A stretch of DNA of 64,000 nucleotides from Butyrivibrio sp. WCD3002 (GTDB lineage Bacteria; Bacillota; Clostridia; Lachnospirales; Lachnospiraceae), in NCBI RefSeq assembly GCF_000424265.1, contig NZ_AUJO01000004.1, forward strand, positions 1-64,000, written 5' to 3'. Positions 42,830 through 51,204 of this stretch are shown piece by piece. Made by a program: the position numbers and the translations under genes. The notes under the pieces are model-generated. The model was not told where the DNA came from, ran no database searches, and saw only the letters and a program-made list of their open reading frames with translations. Every line of letters begins with the position of its first letter. The stretch's first letter is position 1.

Positions 42830-44419
42830 ATGAGCGAAAAGGTAGTTATCCAATATAGCACTAATAACAAAAGGGCTTATATTGTGCTGATTTGTCTAGT
42901 TATCATTGGCTTTTTATTTATAATTGCGTCAATGGTAAAAGCACATGAAAAAGAATGCTTCGCAGTGGAAAAAGAATTTAAGGCTGATATTGAGTCAGAA
43001 CTGTCAGAAATGTGTACTGATCCATTTAAAAGTATTATTGATTATCATGTGAATAATTTGACTTATTCCATTAATAGAATAATAAAAAAATCAGATGGAT
43101 CATATGTTATTGATTTAGCGTTATATGCTTTTTATGATTATTCAAAATATGGAGATCAGTTTTCAGACAGTCTAATAAGCTATGACCTTGAAGATTTGGT
43201 AGACCGATATAAATTGGAAAAAGACGGATTTAAGGTATCTTTAGTCGGTGACGTTTATATTAATGGAAATAAAAATATAAACGGCTCTGACTCACTTATT
43301 TCAAATAGAAAGGTTAGTGATTCATTTAAAACTAAAATATTGACTGCCTTCGTGTTTTTCATATTACTGGAGGCACTTTTAGGATTTTTGTTATATAAAG
43401 AAATCCAGAAAAATGAGGATAACCCCGATGCGCTAAATAGAGCAAAAATGGATCGGGTTGTGCTTATTCTATCTGTTGGTATTTGTATATGTTGTGTAAT
43501 TGGTTATTTTGTGTACGCATTTAATAAGTCCAAGCTTGGTGATAATAGATTGGCTGATGGGGACTATGAAGGAGCCATAGATTATTATACAGATTCTTTA
43601 GGATATCCAAATGCGCTTAACAAGCTTTCATTTTCTAAAGCTTTGTTTATGGGAGAATATGAGGATGCTTATCTATTATCAAAGCAGATAAATAATGGGA
43701 ACACTTATGTTGAACCAGTATTATACCAGAAAGCTTTAGAGTATATAGAAGGTAACGATTATAAAAAAGCAGCAAAGTTAATAGAGCTTATTCCTGATTA
43801 TGAAGGCGTTTCTGGAATATACGACGATGTAAAGAACTATGAGTTGTATTATGATGCTTTGGAGTATGAAACCGAGTCTTTATCTGGGGCCTTGGAATTA
43901 TATAAGCAACTTCCGTCCGACTTTGAAGATGTATCTGCAAGGATAAAAGAATATGAAAAATATATGCCGTTTGTGGGAATAAATTATGGAAGTGGAAGCT
44001 TTATAAGTGAGTACTATTATCTTGATGATTTCTATTGTGTTGATGGCAAGATTTTTGCTGATTCAGGAAATTGGGAGGATATAGAAATTAAGCCCTCGAA
44101 TAAATCTGGATATGAGCTAATGGGAACGTGGGATGAATATAACAGAACCATATATTTGTCTCTAACGGAAGCAAATGTGGTTGATGGTGGCATTAATAAT
44201 ATTTTAAAGGCCAATGGTAGAACTGTTGCAAAAGGTCAGAAATCCGGAGCTGCTGCATCTGGGACTAATTCTAGTTCAGGCAGGTGCTCAAACTGCGGAG
44301 GTACTGGGTACGTAAAGTACTATTATGGTGGCAGTAATCTGGAAGCATACTTATCTGGTCATGATGCTTTCGAAATAGGAGTATGTGGTATGTGTAATGG
44401 TTCAGGAAAAAGTAAATAA
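42830..44419 (+). CDS. Multi-pass membrane protein with TPR-like repeats and C-terminal CxxCxGxG zinc module
   Basis: This 529-aa protein has three membrane helices near 15-36, 167-190 and 208-232. TPR-like repeats follow (GDYEGAIDYYTDSLGYP, EYEDAYLLSKQ, NDYKKAAKLIEL). A compact C-terminal domain ends in CSNCGGTG (486-493) and CGMCNGSG (519-526), like half of a DnaJ zinc finger. Its repeats resemble those of the 624-aa neighbour, so the two may have a common origin. It lies 25 bp after the 60-aa gene. It is probably a partner of the other membrane proteins here. Confidence 0.7.
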   Translation: MSEKVVIQYSTNNKRAYIVLICLVIIGFLFIIASMVKAHEKECFAVEKEFKADIESELSEMCTDPFKSIIDYHVNNLTYSINRIIKKSDGSYVIDLALYAFYDYSKYGDQFSDSLISYDLEDLVDRYKLEKDGFKVSLVGDVYINGNKNINGSDSLISNRKVSDSFKTKILTAFVFFILLEALLGFLLYKEIQKNEDNPDALNRAKMDRVVLILSVGICICCVIGYFVYAFNKSKLGDNRLADGDYEGAIDYYTDSLGYPNALNKLSFSKALFMGEYEDAYLLSKQINNGNTYVEPVLYQKALEYIEGNDYKKAAKLIELIPDYEGVSGIYDDVKNYELYYDALEYETESLSGALELYKQLPSDFEDVSARIKEYEKYMPFVGINYGSGSFISEYYYLDDFYCVDGKIFADSGNWEDIEIKPSNKSGYELMGTWDEYNRTIYLSLTEANVVDGGINNILKANGRTVAKGQKSGAAASGTNSSSGRCSNCGGTGYVKYYYGGSNLEAYLSGHDAFEIGVCGMCNGSGKSK

Positions 44420-44471
44420 AATACATGTTAGTTATTTTGTAATATTATGAAATTAAAGGAGCATATGAATT

Positions 44472-45023
44472 ATGAAACAAACTTTTATTAAGACATTACT
44501 TGTAATAAACATTATAGGGGTACTTGTGTTAACCGGGTGTGGCGCGAAAAAGAGCAAGGAAGAACAATTGGCGGATCAGATAGCAGAGTTACAGGAAATG
44601 GCCAGTAACATTCAGATAAGTAGTCCTTTTGATGATGCACCAGAGGGAATGCAAATAGTTCATGAGTTGTGTTCCTATTTAGAAACACTACAAAAGCCTG
44701 CCAATAATATAGAGCATTATTGTACGTATGGTTGGGATGCGGATTTAGAAATAGAAGCGGATATGTTTAATAAGGCATATGCAGAAAAAGACACATATGT
44801 AGAACTGGCTAATAAACTAACAGACGAATACAGCGCTGATAAAAAGGCGTTTGACGAAGCCATGAAGTGTTATGCAGAGTTCTCTGAGCAGCTAAAGGAT
44901 TTAGATTCGATAGAAAAGGCTCATGAATCAGGCCAATCGGTATTACCGGAAAAAACAATCTATTATTATAATTCAGTTTGTGAATTCAATAATAGTTATC
45001 TAAAACAATTACAAGGAAACTAA
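44472..45023 (+). CDS. Lipoprotein of unknown function
   Basis: A 183-aa protein with a signal peptide and lipobox VLTGC (lipidated Cys23). A helical, acidic outer domain follows (EEQLADQIAELQEMA, ELANKLTDEYSADKKAFDEA). It should be anchored on the outer face of the membrane. It is the last of the four-gene run, 52 bp after the 529-aa gene and before a strong bidirectional terminator. It may interact with the outside domains of the two large membrane proteins; this is inference from position. Confidence 0.78.
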   Translation: MKQTFIKTLLVINIIGVLVLTGCGAKKSKEEQLADQIAELQEMASNIQISSPFDDAPEGMQIVHELCSYLETLQKPANNIEHYCTYGWDADLEIEADMFNKAYAEKDTYVELANKLTDEYSADKKAFDEAMKCYAEFSEQLKDLDSIEKAHESGQSVLPEKTIYYYNSVCEFNNSYLKQLQGN

Positions 45024-45071
45024 AACGCTTAGCGATGACAGTAGTTATGCGAAGTTTACTGGCAAATACGA

Positions 45072-45101
45072 AAAAGGCGATCCGGGGTTGGATCGCCTTT
45101 T
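45072..45101. terminator. Bidirectional terminator
   Basis: A perfect 12-bp stem AAAAGGCGATCC/GGATCGCCTTTT (45072-45083 with 45090-45101) carries A and T runs, so it can end transcription from both sides. It closes the lipoprotein operon and the facing minus-strand gene. Confidence 0.9.
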
Positions 45102-45170
45102 CCTCTGCCTATTTCAAAATAAAAGCCCTCGAACTGGGATAGTAAAAATAGAGCTGTTGTCATTTCTCTA

Positions 45171-45485
45171 TCAGTTGCTGGAAGTTTTTTTAGACTCTTC
45201 CTGCTGGTTAATATTCATCCCCCAAAGAGATATAAGCTCTGGAAGAATTTCATAAATAGAAAATGTTGAGAACTGATCAAGCCATTCGTCAGGTGAACTA
45301 AACTTCTTATCAGGATCACCCTGCTTAGCAAATACATAGGCCAGGTTCTCAAACAGCTCCAATGAAAACATATCCAGGTCTTCTTCGCCGCTTTTATCGA
45401 TATCCTTCTCAAGCTTTGAAAGGTCCTTAAATATATCCCTTCCAAACAGATTGCGATAGATTCTTGGCGTAGCTGCACTGGCCAT
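45171..45485 (-). CDS. Phage tail assembly chaperone-like protein
   Basis: The outline of this 104-aa protein matches phage tail-assembly chaperones (TAC family): TPRIYRNLFGRDIFKDLSKL near the start, LFENLAYVFAKQGDP in the middle and EWLDQFSTFSIYEILPELIS near the end. In phages these proteins lie between the tail tube and tape-measure genes. No other tail genes were found here, so it is a stray or domesticated phage gene. The family call is from memory of the pattern and is moderate. Confidence 0.5.
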   Translation of the reverse strand: MASAATPRIYRNLFGRDIFKDLSKLEKDIDKSGEEDLDMFSLELFENLAYVFAKQGDPDKKFSSPDEWLDQFSTFSIYEILPELISLWGMNINQQEESKKTSSN

Positions 45486-45589
45486 AAATATTACATCTCT
45501 CCAACTTTAAAATTCAGTTTTCTCTACTGCGGGAAAAGGCATGGAAAAACGGGCACGGCGCAAGCCGGGGTGCATGGGGGTTTTTCCAT

Positions 45590-45617
45590 AAAAAAAGCCG
45601 AAGCATCTGCTCCGGCT
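45590..45617 (-). terminator. Terminator of the 96-aa gene
   Basis: On the minus strand AGCCGGAGC/GCTTCGGCT forms a near-perfect stem (45596-45617) followed by seven T (45590-45596). A decayed inverted copy of this sequence occurs at 46418-46437. Confidence 0.88.
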
Positions 45618-45641
45618 GATTTCTGAAAAAGAACCAAGGGA

Positions 45642-45932
45642 TTAACCCTCGGTCTTTGACAGGAAGTTTGCGCTGATATTTGTAATCTTGTTATTGAGCG
45701 CGTTAACCATATCGACAAGGCAGTTACAGTCCTCTGTCACCACGGCCTTCATCAATTTATAAAGATAAATTCTGTGTCCTTTCTGCGTAAGATCCCACTT
45801 GAAGGTAACCTCGGCATCAGATGGGAATTCCTTTGCCCAGTCATTAAGAAGCAGGTTATCAAGGTCAGTAGCCTCCAGGATTACTGTATTCTCCTTGCTG
45901 TCATATGTTGCTGAATTGATTGTAACGTACAT
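45642..45932 (-). CDS. Unknown 96-aa protein, with a decayed inverted copy nearby
   Basis: The protein starts MYVTINSATYDSKENTVILE and ends in a helical segment (CNCLVDMVNALNNKITNIS). AGGAGA lies seven bases before ATG 45932; the frame extends upstream without a better start. No family is recognised. A degenerate copy lies head-to-head on the plus strand at 46165-46390, including part of the leader and terminator, so this gene has been duplicated by inversion. Its neighbour downstream on the same strand is the tail-chaperone-like gene. Confidence 0.65.
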   Translation of the reverse strand: MYVTINSATYDSKENTVILEATDLDNLLLNDWAKEFPSDAEVTFKWDLTQKGHRIYLYKLMKAVVTEDCNCLVDMVNALNNKITNISANFLSKTEG

Positions 45933-46164
45933 AGTGTTTCTCCTTTCATGAGACGAGTTGATTGTTTTCTGCAGCCTCGCTGCGTGGCACATACAGTACG
46001 AAGTGAGGCGTGGATTCAAGGATGCCGTGGCACTTGCAAGGATTTTTTTAGCATGGCGTTAAGAAAAAATCCGCCGTCCTTGAAATCCATAACAGCGGAA
46101 CGAAGTACAGTGCCAAAACGCAAGAGGTGCATAAAACACAACGAGCATGAAAGATCAGAAACAC

Positions 46165-46390
46165 TTTACGTTAAAATCAGTCATGCAACATACAGCAAGG
46201 GACATACAGTAACCCGCTACTGACATCCTGCTTCGACCGGGCAAAGGAATCTCCATAGCAGAGGTTAACAGTGGGATCAAAATGACACGGAATTTATTAA
46301 ATTGATGCCGTGGTGGGACTGTTGGCAAGATATGGTTACCGCGCTCAACAAGATTACATACAAGCAGACTTCATAAAGACCGTGGGTTAA
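46165..46390 (+). pseudogene. Decayed inverted copy of the 96-aa gene
   Basis: The plus strand from 46165 aligns with the minus-strand gene 45642-45932 over its length. It opens with TACGTTAAAATCA, later GGGCAAAGGAAT, then ATATGGTTACCGCGCTCAA and AAGATTACA, ending GTGGGTTAA. It has lost the ATG, gained stops (a TGA at ~46221) and lost ~60 bp. Upstream (GCATGAAAG, AAACACT) and downstream (GGAGCAGATGCTTCGGCTT) flanks are also shared. It is therefore a degenerate inverted duplicate, not an independent gene. Confidence 0.8.
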
Positions 46391-46732
46391 GCACTTATCA
46401 ATATGGAAATCTTAACGGAGCAGATGCTTCGGCTTGTCCCCCTTGAGGGGGCATGGGGGTGATCGTTTCATTCCCTGTCATGCCGCATCATTAAGGCTGT
46501 CTTGGTGACAGCCAGCGGCATGTGGTCTGGGAGCTCGGGCAGACCTGCGAAGCTGCTGGGAATGGTACAATTATAAGATGGCAGCGCGGAGAAAAAGCAT
46601 TAGTGATAGTCCGCATGTATATTATAAAAATCTATTAAAAATATGAGCCGGTTCACCGCCATAAAAAATGCATTTTTAATGAGCCTCAATTGTGTAAATC
46701 ATATATTAACTGCATCCTGCATTTATAAATAT
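46391..46732. other. Non-coding tract with nested stem-loops
   Basis: No gene is credible in this tract. It begins with the copied terminator remnant (to 46437). Then nested hairpins appear: outer CATGCCGC/GCGGCATG (46480-46487 with 46514-46521) around inner GGCTGTC/GACAGCC (46494-46512). After that come further GC-rich inverted words to ~46570. The last ~150 bp are AT-rich. The nested stem could be a small structured RNA or a protein site. Confidence 0.5.
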
Positions 46733-46862
46733 TTGTTTGATATTTCCTATTGCTGTAGAATGCACCATTTCCTATAATATACATATTATTTTTGTTTATG
46801 GTGAGACGGTAAGAACTGCCTCGGGAAAATCCTGTTAGCACAGGTATCCCGGGGCTTTTTTT
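46733..46862 (+). ncRNA. Short leader or small RNA ending in a terminator
   Basis: A promoter TTGTTT (46733-46738), 17 bases, TAGAAT (46756-46761) would start transcription near 46768. The RNA ends at a strong terminator: stem GCCTCGGGA/TCCCGGGGC (46818-46826 with 46847-46855) with inner CCTGT/ACAGG and seven T. This gives a ~95-nt transcript 50 bp before the 115-aa gene. It is either a free small RNA or a transcription attenuator for that gene. Confidence 0.6.
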
Positions 46863-46910
46863 GTCCTTTTTTATATCTCATGTAAACATGCATGGAAGGA
46901 GGTGAACAAT

Positions 46911-47258
46911 ATGCTGTTATTAGAGAGTTATGGGCTTTATAGTATGCCACTGCATCACAGAGTCCGTAATAAATTCATCATCTGCTATCGGAAAATAAAA
47001 AAGAGAATCGACCGCATCTTTAGATTGGGCACTAAGAAGTACATCAATCCACACATCTATGATGAATCGTATCTTTGGTGCTGGCGGTTACTTATTGAGT
47101 CATACAATCTGGACAGAGAAATGACACAAATTGGTGCTAAAAAGATAGCAATGATTCTTACATTGGACAGGCAGTATGATCTCTTTAGTGAGAAAAAACT
47201 CAACCGTCTGGTAAAAAAATTTGGCACCAAATATGGTGTCCCAAAAGAAGAAAACTAA
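46911..47258 (+). CDS. Unknown basic 115-aa protein
   Basis: The start at ATG 46911 is chosen because AAGGAGG lies eight bases upstream; a GTG at 46902 also opens the frame. The protein is basic and helical (KFIICYRKIKKRIDRIFRLG, and later KKLNRLVKKFGTKYG), so it may bind nucleic acid. No family is recognised. It lies behind a leader with a strong terminator and starts the mobilisation part of the element. An accessory role at oriT is possible. Confidence 0.55.
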   Translation: MLLLESYGLYSMPLHHRVRNKFIICYRKIKKRIDRIFRLGTKKYINPHIYDESYLWCWRLLIESYNLDREMTQIGAKKIAMILTLDRQYDLFSEKKLNRLVKKFGTKYGVPKEEN

Positions 47259-47403
47259 AAAATGCCAGGCCAGAATGCTGCAACATTTTGGCCCGGCATC
47301 AGTATGATATTCAGCTGTAAAGAGCTTAACCATCCATTAGCAGGTTTATTATAGCTCTTTGCTGACATTCATTGCAAAAATCATGAAGCGAGGAGGTTTA
47401 TAT

Positions 47404-47733
47404 ATGAGCAAAAAAAATATGAGCATAAGTGCTCAGATAGAATCATTGGAAGAGGAGTTATCAAGACTCCGTTCTTTAGAAAACATGTCCCTTAAAATGC
47501 TTGATCAGCTGCTCAAATCCAATTATGGATTGGGAAATAATGAGCTAAAAAATATGCTGGAATTTGGAACAAAAAATGATGTTTTTGAAGGAAAAATCAG
47601 CAAGTATTTTAATCTCAAAAATGCTACAGAAAAGGACACGTTCATCAGTATTATGTGCAATGAAGCAAGCAGAAAATACTATAAAGAAATGCTTCAGAAA
47701 ATCCCTAAAAATACTCATAACGTAGATCAATGA
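47404..47733 (+). CDS. Unknown 109-aa coiled-coil protein upstream of oriT
   Basis: ATG 47404 is preceded by GAGGAGG. Residues ~8-45 form a coiled coil (SAQIESLEEELSRLRSLENM), and the rest is helical and charged. It could be a relaxosome accessory protein (MobC-like in position), since it precedes the palindromic tract and relaxase, but sequence alone does not show that. No family is recognised. Confidence 0.55.
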   Translation: MSKKNMSISAQIESLEEELSRLRSLENMSLKMLDQLLKSNYGLGNNELKNMLEFGTKNDVFEGKISKYFNLKNATEKDTFISIMCNEASRKYYKEMLQKIPKNTHNVDQ

Positions 47734-47739
47734 AAGCAG

Positions 47740-48330
47740 GGTAAACGCATCTTTGAAGATGCGTTGAAGGGGCGCAGCCCATTACATTTACAAGGGCTAA
47801 ATGCCTGCAGTAAATGTGGCAAGGGTGTAATTAAAACACGACCATCGGGAGAGTGTTTTAATTACGTAGGGAGTGCAACTCCCTGCAGTTGCGGAATAGC
47901 GGAATGTATCAACAAATGCAGGCATATTTTTAGTACGTTCTACGTACTAAAAATATTGCCAAATGAGTTGTTACATGAAGCTATGTAGCAACTGGCGGAA
48001 GGGGGTTAGTGCTTCGCTTGGGGGAACCTGCAAAGGGTCCCCCGGTAAGAACAAATAACCCGTAGGGCGTGAAGGGTTCGGAGAACACGTAGCGGGGGAA
48101 CTTGTTCCCCTTATTTGTAAGGGCAAAGTAGAAATCAGCATCTGCGGATATGCTGTCAAAAGCGTCTTTGCATGAGCACTGAAAAATGCAAAGACGCTTT
48201 TGACAATCTTTTTCATCACGATATTGGGAGCATTTATCCGAGCTAGGTAGCAAGGATAAATCGACCTTTATCAGTGATGAAAAAACCGCAGATACTGATT
48301 GGAATTTTGTCCTTAATAACATTACAGGAA
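47740..48330. other. Palindrome-rich tract, candidate oriT
   Basis: About 590 bp without a credible gene, upstream of the relaxase, hold many inverted repeats. They include GTAATTAAAACAC and complement (47827-47839, 47853-47865) and ATATTTTTAGTACG and complement (47924-47937, 47943-47956). A perfect 20-bp pair lies at 48154-48173 and 48186-48205. Nested TTTTTCATCAC/GTGATGAAAAA encloses ATTTATCC/GGATAAAT (48209-48283). Such structure next to a relaxase gene is typical of an origin of transfer. Confidence 0.65.
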
Positions 48331-48341
48331 GGAGACATTTT

Positions 48342-49442
48342 TTGGAATTCTTAAAATATAAAACAGATAGCGAAATTGTTGCACACATCAAGCATGATAT
48401 TCGCGCTCTTGAATCATACGGCAATGAGGACATTGATTCCTCGTTATCCCATAAGAATTACAACCTTGTTGATAGAGGGAAAACTGTCGAAGAAATAAAT
48501 CAATACAGAAAAGATTTCGAAGCAAGCTGCTTCAAATATAACCGCAAAGGTCTAGTTCGTTCCATGGAGCTAATTTTTCATAAACCTGTAGATACTCCAC
48601 CCGAACAAGAGGCGATATTTTTTAGGGCTTGCATGGACTGGTATGTTTCAGAGTATTTAGGCGGATGTTCAGACGCAGTATACGGAGCCACATGCCACGT
48701 TGATGAAAGAAAGTATGTAAATGAAGTTGATACCATAACTGGAGAAACAAAAAAACTCTTAGTGAGCAAAAACCATCTACATCTTTCAGTAATCCCAATC
48801 ATCCCGGCTGGTTCAAAACATCCTGAATATAAGTATCGTCTCTGTGCAGACCAACTTACAAAAAGAGCCGTCCTTAAATCCATGGGACCTTCACTTCAGG
48901 CGTTCCTCAAAAAAAGAGGAATAGACGGTACTGTTTATAACCCCAATTCTGAATCCGGAAAGATAATAAAGCTTTCTGTTAAACAGCTGAAAGAGATAAC
49001 GAATAAAACCGGTATTGTCATAAAGAAATCTCTTACTGTGGATCAACTTGCTGATATACTTCGCGAAAATCAGCAAGTAAAAATACATGATAAGAAGCTG
49101 GTGCAGTCATTAAAAAAAGCTTATCACAAAATCGAGATTCAGTCTCAAGAACTATCTAGAATTGGAATCTTAGAGGAACAGCTAAGCCAAGCAAAATCTG
49201 TTATCAGTGCTCTCAATAGTAATATTGCCATTTCTAACGAGAGGAATCATACTCTGACAGCAGAAAACAATCGTCTGACATCAGAGTTGCAAGAAAAGAA
49301 TACAGCCATTCTTGATCTTGAAAAAGCTCTACGCATTAAGGAACAAAGTGTTGATCACACTAATAATGGATGGGGAAGTTCAGGCTCATGGGGAAATGAT
49401 AATTCTTGGAGCCAAAAACAGGAGGAAGAATATACATGGTAA
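48342..49442 (+). CDS. MobV-type relaxase (Mob/Pre family)
   Basis: This 366-aa protein has the MobV pattern: an early KNYNLVDRG stretch (~45) and a metal-binding NHLHLSVIPI (~148-157) as motif III. The C-terminal half is a long coiled coil (residues ~245-340) ending in a Gly/Ser/Trp-rich tail. It should nick one strand at oriT and lead it into a recipient. The start is TTG 48342, seven bases after AAGGAG. Its stop overlaps the coupling-protein start, so both are co-translated. Confidence 0.8.
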   Translation: MEFLKYKTDSEIVAHIKHDIRALESYGNEDIDSSLSHKNYNLVDRGKTVEEINQYRKDFEASCFKYNRKGLVRSMELIFHKPVDTPPEQEAIFFRACMDWYVSEYLGGCSDAVYGATCHVDERKYVNEVDTITGETKKLLVSKNHLHLSVIPIIPAGSKHPEYKYRLCADQLTKRAVLKSMGPSLQAFLKKRGIDGTVYNPNSESGKIIKLSVKQLKEITNKTGIVIKKSLTVDQLADILRENQQVKIHDKKLVQSLKKAYHKIEIQSQELSRIGILEEQLSQAKSVISALNSNIAISNERNHTLTAENNRLTSELQEKNTAILDLEKALRIKEQSVDHTNNGWGSSGSWGNDNSWSQKQEEEYTW

Positions 49443-51112
49443 CAGAAAAGAGATTTTCCATTTTTACAGATATTATTCTGTATTATCACATTTTATTTTT
49501 TGTGTTATATGGTGCTGTTTTGTTTCAAATCAGATACGTTCCATATATTCTGCTAACAAAACAGATGGGAACCGCCGACATGATGGTCACATTCATTCCC
49601 ATTATAAGCACGATTCGAAAGGCAATCCGGTACCTGACGCAGCTCCTGATTCTTTTCTCATGGCTGATTCCATTTTTTCTAACTCTGAAAGCTAAATACT
49701 ATATGCAATCTACTGGAAGAACATTTATGGAATATATTCAAGATATGCGTAGTAGTAAACCATATTTTCACCTTATTTCTTACTTTAAAAAAAATCTAGA
49801 AGGAAGAATAAAAAAAACAGATCTGCCTCAGATTCCATGGCGAAAGTCTTCAGGTTTTGTATATGGAAAAATAGATGATAAGTATCTACTTACATTTGAT
49901 CCCTTCAAAGATAGAAATGGCATCGTATCAGCTATATGGGGCGCCCCCTCTACAGGAAAATCCGCCGGGGTAATAATTCCATCGAGTCGTACCTGGGGCA
50001 TGAAACATGGCAAGCAACTGGGCAGCACATGCTTACTTGATCTTAAAGGAGAAATTTATGACGCCAACAAAGGCTTTCGCAAAATAAAAAGATTTTCTAC
50101 CATACATCCAGAAGAATCTTATAAATTTGATCCTCTTATTAATGCAAGGTCAATGGATGATGATGAACGCGCAGAGTTCCTAAATGGCCTTTCTAGTATT
50201 CTTATCCCGTATGGTTCTTCTGGAAGTGAAAATGAATATTTCGTGAATACAGCCAGAACATGCTTTATTGCGATTTTTCTCTATTGTCTTCATAAGGATC
50301 CTGACATCAGCTTTCCTGACATATGCAAAAAAATAGCATTAGGCAGTTATAAAAAGTGGGGAGCCATTATTGAATCTGACAATTATGAGCCTTCTCTTAT
50401 CTACATTAACAGTCTGAAAGATGAGAATGAAAAAAATGCCGGTTCTGGTTACAGCAAGCTCGTAGAGCCTTTACGTATTTATACAACTCGTACTCTTTCG
50501 TATCTACTTGGAAACGATGGTGAAATGATTACTCCTTCTGATCTCGAACACTGTACAGATATCTACATTCAGATAGATCCGAAAAAACTTCGAGAAGAAC
50601 ATGGACCGGTTGCCTCCATGTTGTTCGAATGCCTAATACGAGCAACCATGAATCGCAAAGAGCATGCCAATCCACCAATAGCCTTCATTCTTGACGAATT
50701 TGGGCAATTACCTGTCATTCCTATACTCCTGCAGGCTGCAGCTCTTCTACGTTCCTACAATGTATCCATTCTCCTAAGTTGTCAGTCTTTAGCTATGATA
50801 GATCAGCATTATGGAACCAATGATCGAAAAGCTCTGATGGATTGTATCAAAATACATGGATTCCTGTCTGTAAGTGATGTTGAAACCCGCCGATGGGTAA
50901 CAGAAAAAATCGGCAAAAAGCGTGTTCTTAACTTCAGTAGAACTAGTAGCACAAATAGTAATGATACCAGTAATCATGGCATCACTGCTTGTGAAGGCGA
51001 GGAAGATGTTATTGCTCCCAGAGATTTAGAACAGCTCCCTTATAAGGATCAGATACTTATTGACTATGCCGGAAAATATGTTCTTGCAGAAAAGACATAT
51101 TACTTCAAATAA
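49436..51112 (+). CDS. Type IV coupling protein (VirD4/TraG-like)
   Basis: This 558-aa protein has two N-terminal membrane helices (to ~85) and a conserved ATPase domain. The Walker A motif is GAPSTGKSAG, followed by LLDLKGEIYDANKGFR, with Walker B FILDEFGQLPV and SILLSCQSLAMI. T4CPs dock the relaxase-DNA complex on a secretion channel. The start at ATG 49436 follows GGAGGAAG by seven bases. No channel genes follow, so the element must borrow a conjugation pore from a co-resident ICE or plasmid. Confidence 0.88.
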   Translation: MVTEKRFSIFTDIILYYHILFFVLYGAVLFQIRYVPYILLTKQMGTADMMVTFIPIISTIRKAIRYLTQLLILFSWLIPFFLTLKAKYYMQSTGRTFMEYIQDMRSSKPYFHLISYFKKNLEGRIKKTDLPQIPWRKSSGFVYGKIDDKYLLTFDPFKDRNGIVSAIWGAPSTGKSAGVIIPSSRTWGMKHGKQLGSTCLLDLKGEIYDANKGFRKIKRFSTIHPEESYKFDPLINARSMDDDERAEFLNGLSSILIPYGSSGSENEYFVNTARTCFIAIFLYCLHKDPDISFPDICKKIALGSYKKWGAIIESDNYEPSLIYINSLKDENEKNAGSGYSKLVEPLRIYTTRTLSYLLGNDGEMITPSDLEHCTDIYIQIDPKKLREEHGPVASMLFECLIRATMNRKEHANPPIAFILDEFGQLPVIPILLQAAALLRSYNVSILLSCQSLAMIDQHYGTNDRKALMDCIKIHGFLSVSDVETRRWVTEKIGKKRVLNFSRTSSTNSNDTSNHGITACEGEEDVIAPRDLEQLPYKDQILIDYAGKYVLAEKTYYFK

Positions 51113-51171
51113 GTTACATGATTAAAATATAAATCCGGTTTACGAAAGCAACGGCATATTGTAGGCTTTTT

Positions 51172-51204
51172 GAGGCAGGGATCTCTAAAAGATTTCCCTG
51201 CCTC
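51172..51204 (+). terminator. Stem-loop after the coupling-protein gene
   Basis: A perfect 10-bp stem GAGGCAGGGA/TCCCTGCCTC (51172-51181 with 51195-51204) lies 60 bp after the stop. There is no long T-run after it, so termination may be partial. Confidence 0.6.

Noticed and set aside
45948-46223. 91-aa plus-strand open frame
   Set aside because: Its end is the decayed copy of the 96-aa gene and its beginning is antisense to that gene's upstream region.
47764-47988. 74-aa cysteine-rich open frame
   Set aside because: The cysteines arise from repeated palindromic words in the candidate oriT; no convincing start signal.
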